From contig URFD01000092.1 of NCBI GenBank assembly GCA_900547015.1, positions 1-6,014 of the forward strand: DNA of 6,014 bases. The letters run 5' to 3'. A program made the position numbers and the translations under genes. Below, in pieces: positions 5,904 through 6,014 of this stretch. How positions within the stretch are numbered: the stretch's first letter is position 1; every line of letters starts with the position of its first letter. The notes beneath the pieces are model-generated. The model had not been told where the DNA came from and did not search any database. It worked only from the letters and a program-made list of their open reading frames with translations. This DNA comes from an uncultured Oscillospiraceae bacterium (GTDB lineage Bacteria > Bacillota > Clostridia > Oscillospirales > Ruminococcaceae).

Positions 5904-6014
5904 GCACTTTGTGCGTCTTTCATAAATTTTTAACACTTTCTTCAGTTTGTATACAATGTTTGGGAAAATCCTGATTTCAGCTCCAATCTTTGCCCTTTTT
6001 TGCTTTTCAATCCG
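5904..6014. other. Non-coding region upstream of the heat-shock operon
   Basis: AT-rich DNA with no credible coding frame. It includes a short palindrome GCAC-TTT-GTGC (5904-5914) abutting the -35 box, a perfect 10-bp palindrome TTGTATACAA (5947-5956) and a pyrimidine-rich run near 5993-6008. No intrinsic terminator for an upstream minus-strand gene was found. hemW often precedes hrcA in Firmicutes, but none of it is visible here. Confidence 0.6.
5930..5957 (+). promoter_or_regulatory. Weak candidate divergent promoter reading off the right edge
   Basis: Plus-strand TTAACA (5930-5935) and TACAAT (5952-5957) each match sigma-A consensus at 5 of 6 positions with a 16-nt spacer. In AT-rich intergenic DNA such matches arise easily, and no plus-strand gene start or ribosome binding site is visible before base 6014. 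Reported only as a possibility. Confidence 0.25.

Noticed and set aside
5947..5956. Perfect palindrome TTGTATACAA, resembling GntR-type operators
   Set aside because: A 10-bp palindrome is expected several times in 6 kb by chance, and nothing nearby links it to a GntR regulator; mentioned only as context.

Overview
The window carries a complete class I heat-shock (HrcA/CIRCE) chaperone operon on the minus strand, in the order hrcA-grpE-dnaK-dnaJ from right to left. A second short minus-strand unit follows: an XRE-family regulator overlapping a 3'-truncated msrA. The gene order, the CIRCE operator, the 613-residue Gram-positive-type DnaK, the strong AGGAGG-like ribosome binding sites, the frequent GTG/TTG starts and the sigma-A-type promoters all point to a Firmicute, most likely a class Clostridia anaerobe of intermediate GC (about half G+C by eye; an Oscillospiraceae/Ruminococcaceae-like gut bacterium would fit). 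The taxon is inferred, not proven.

Layout, right to left (direction of transcription): 5904-6014 is non-coding DNA upstream of the operon, with only a weak candidate divergent promoter. 5875-5903 is a sigma-A promoter (TTGACA-N17-TAAATT), and 5844-5870 is a CIRCE operator covering the expected transcription start. hrcA (TTG start at 5821) is followed by grpE (GTG, 4733), dnaK (ATG, 4101) and dnaJ (GTG, 2143). A perfect 12-bp inverted repeat without a U-tract lies between dnaK and dnaJ. A strong intrinsic terminator at 934-967 ends the operon 6 nt after the dnaJ stop. A second sigma-A promoter (868-896) then drives the XRE regulator (GTG, 830) and msrA (ATG, 484), whose reading frames overlap by 8 nt. 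msrA runs off the left edge.

How it works together (from family knowledge): HrcA represses the operon through CIRCE and is itself folded by GroEL/ES, so chaperone titration during heat stress releases repression. DnaK, DnaJ and GrpE form the ATP-driven Hsp70 cycle: substrate delivery and ATPase stimulation, client binding, and nucleotide exchange. MsrA repairs oxidised methionines in proteins, so the neighbouring unit is a related protein-repair function, but its promoter and terminator indicate separate control.

Most of the window is a conventional housekeeping locus. The points that merit a second look are the XRE-msrA translational coupling, the dnaK-dnaJ intergenic hairpin, the one-mismatch CIRCE and the prevalence of non-ATG starts. 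I see no mobile element, CRISPR array, tRNA, rRNA or novel multigene system.
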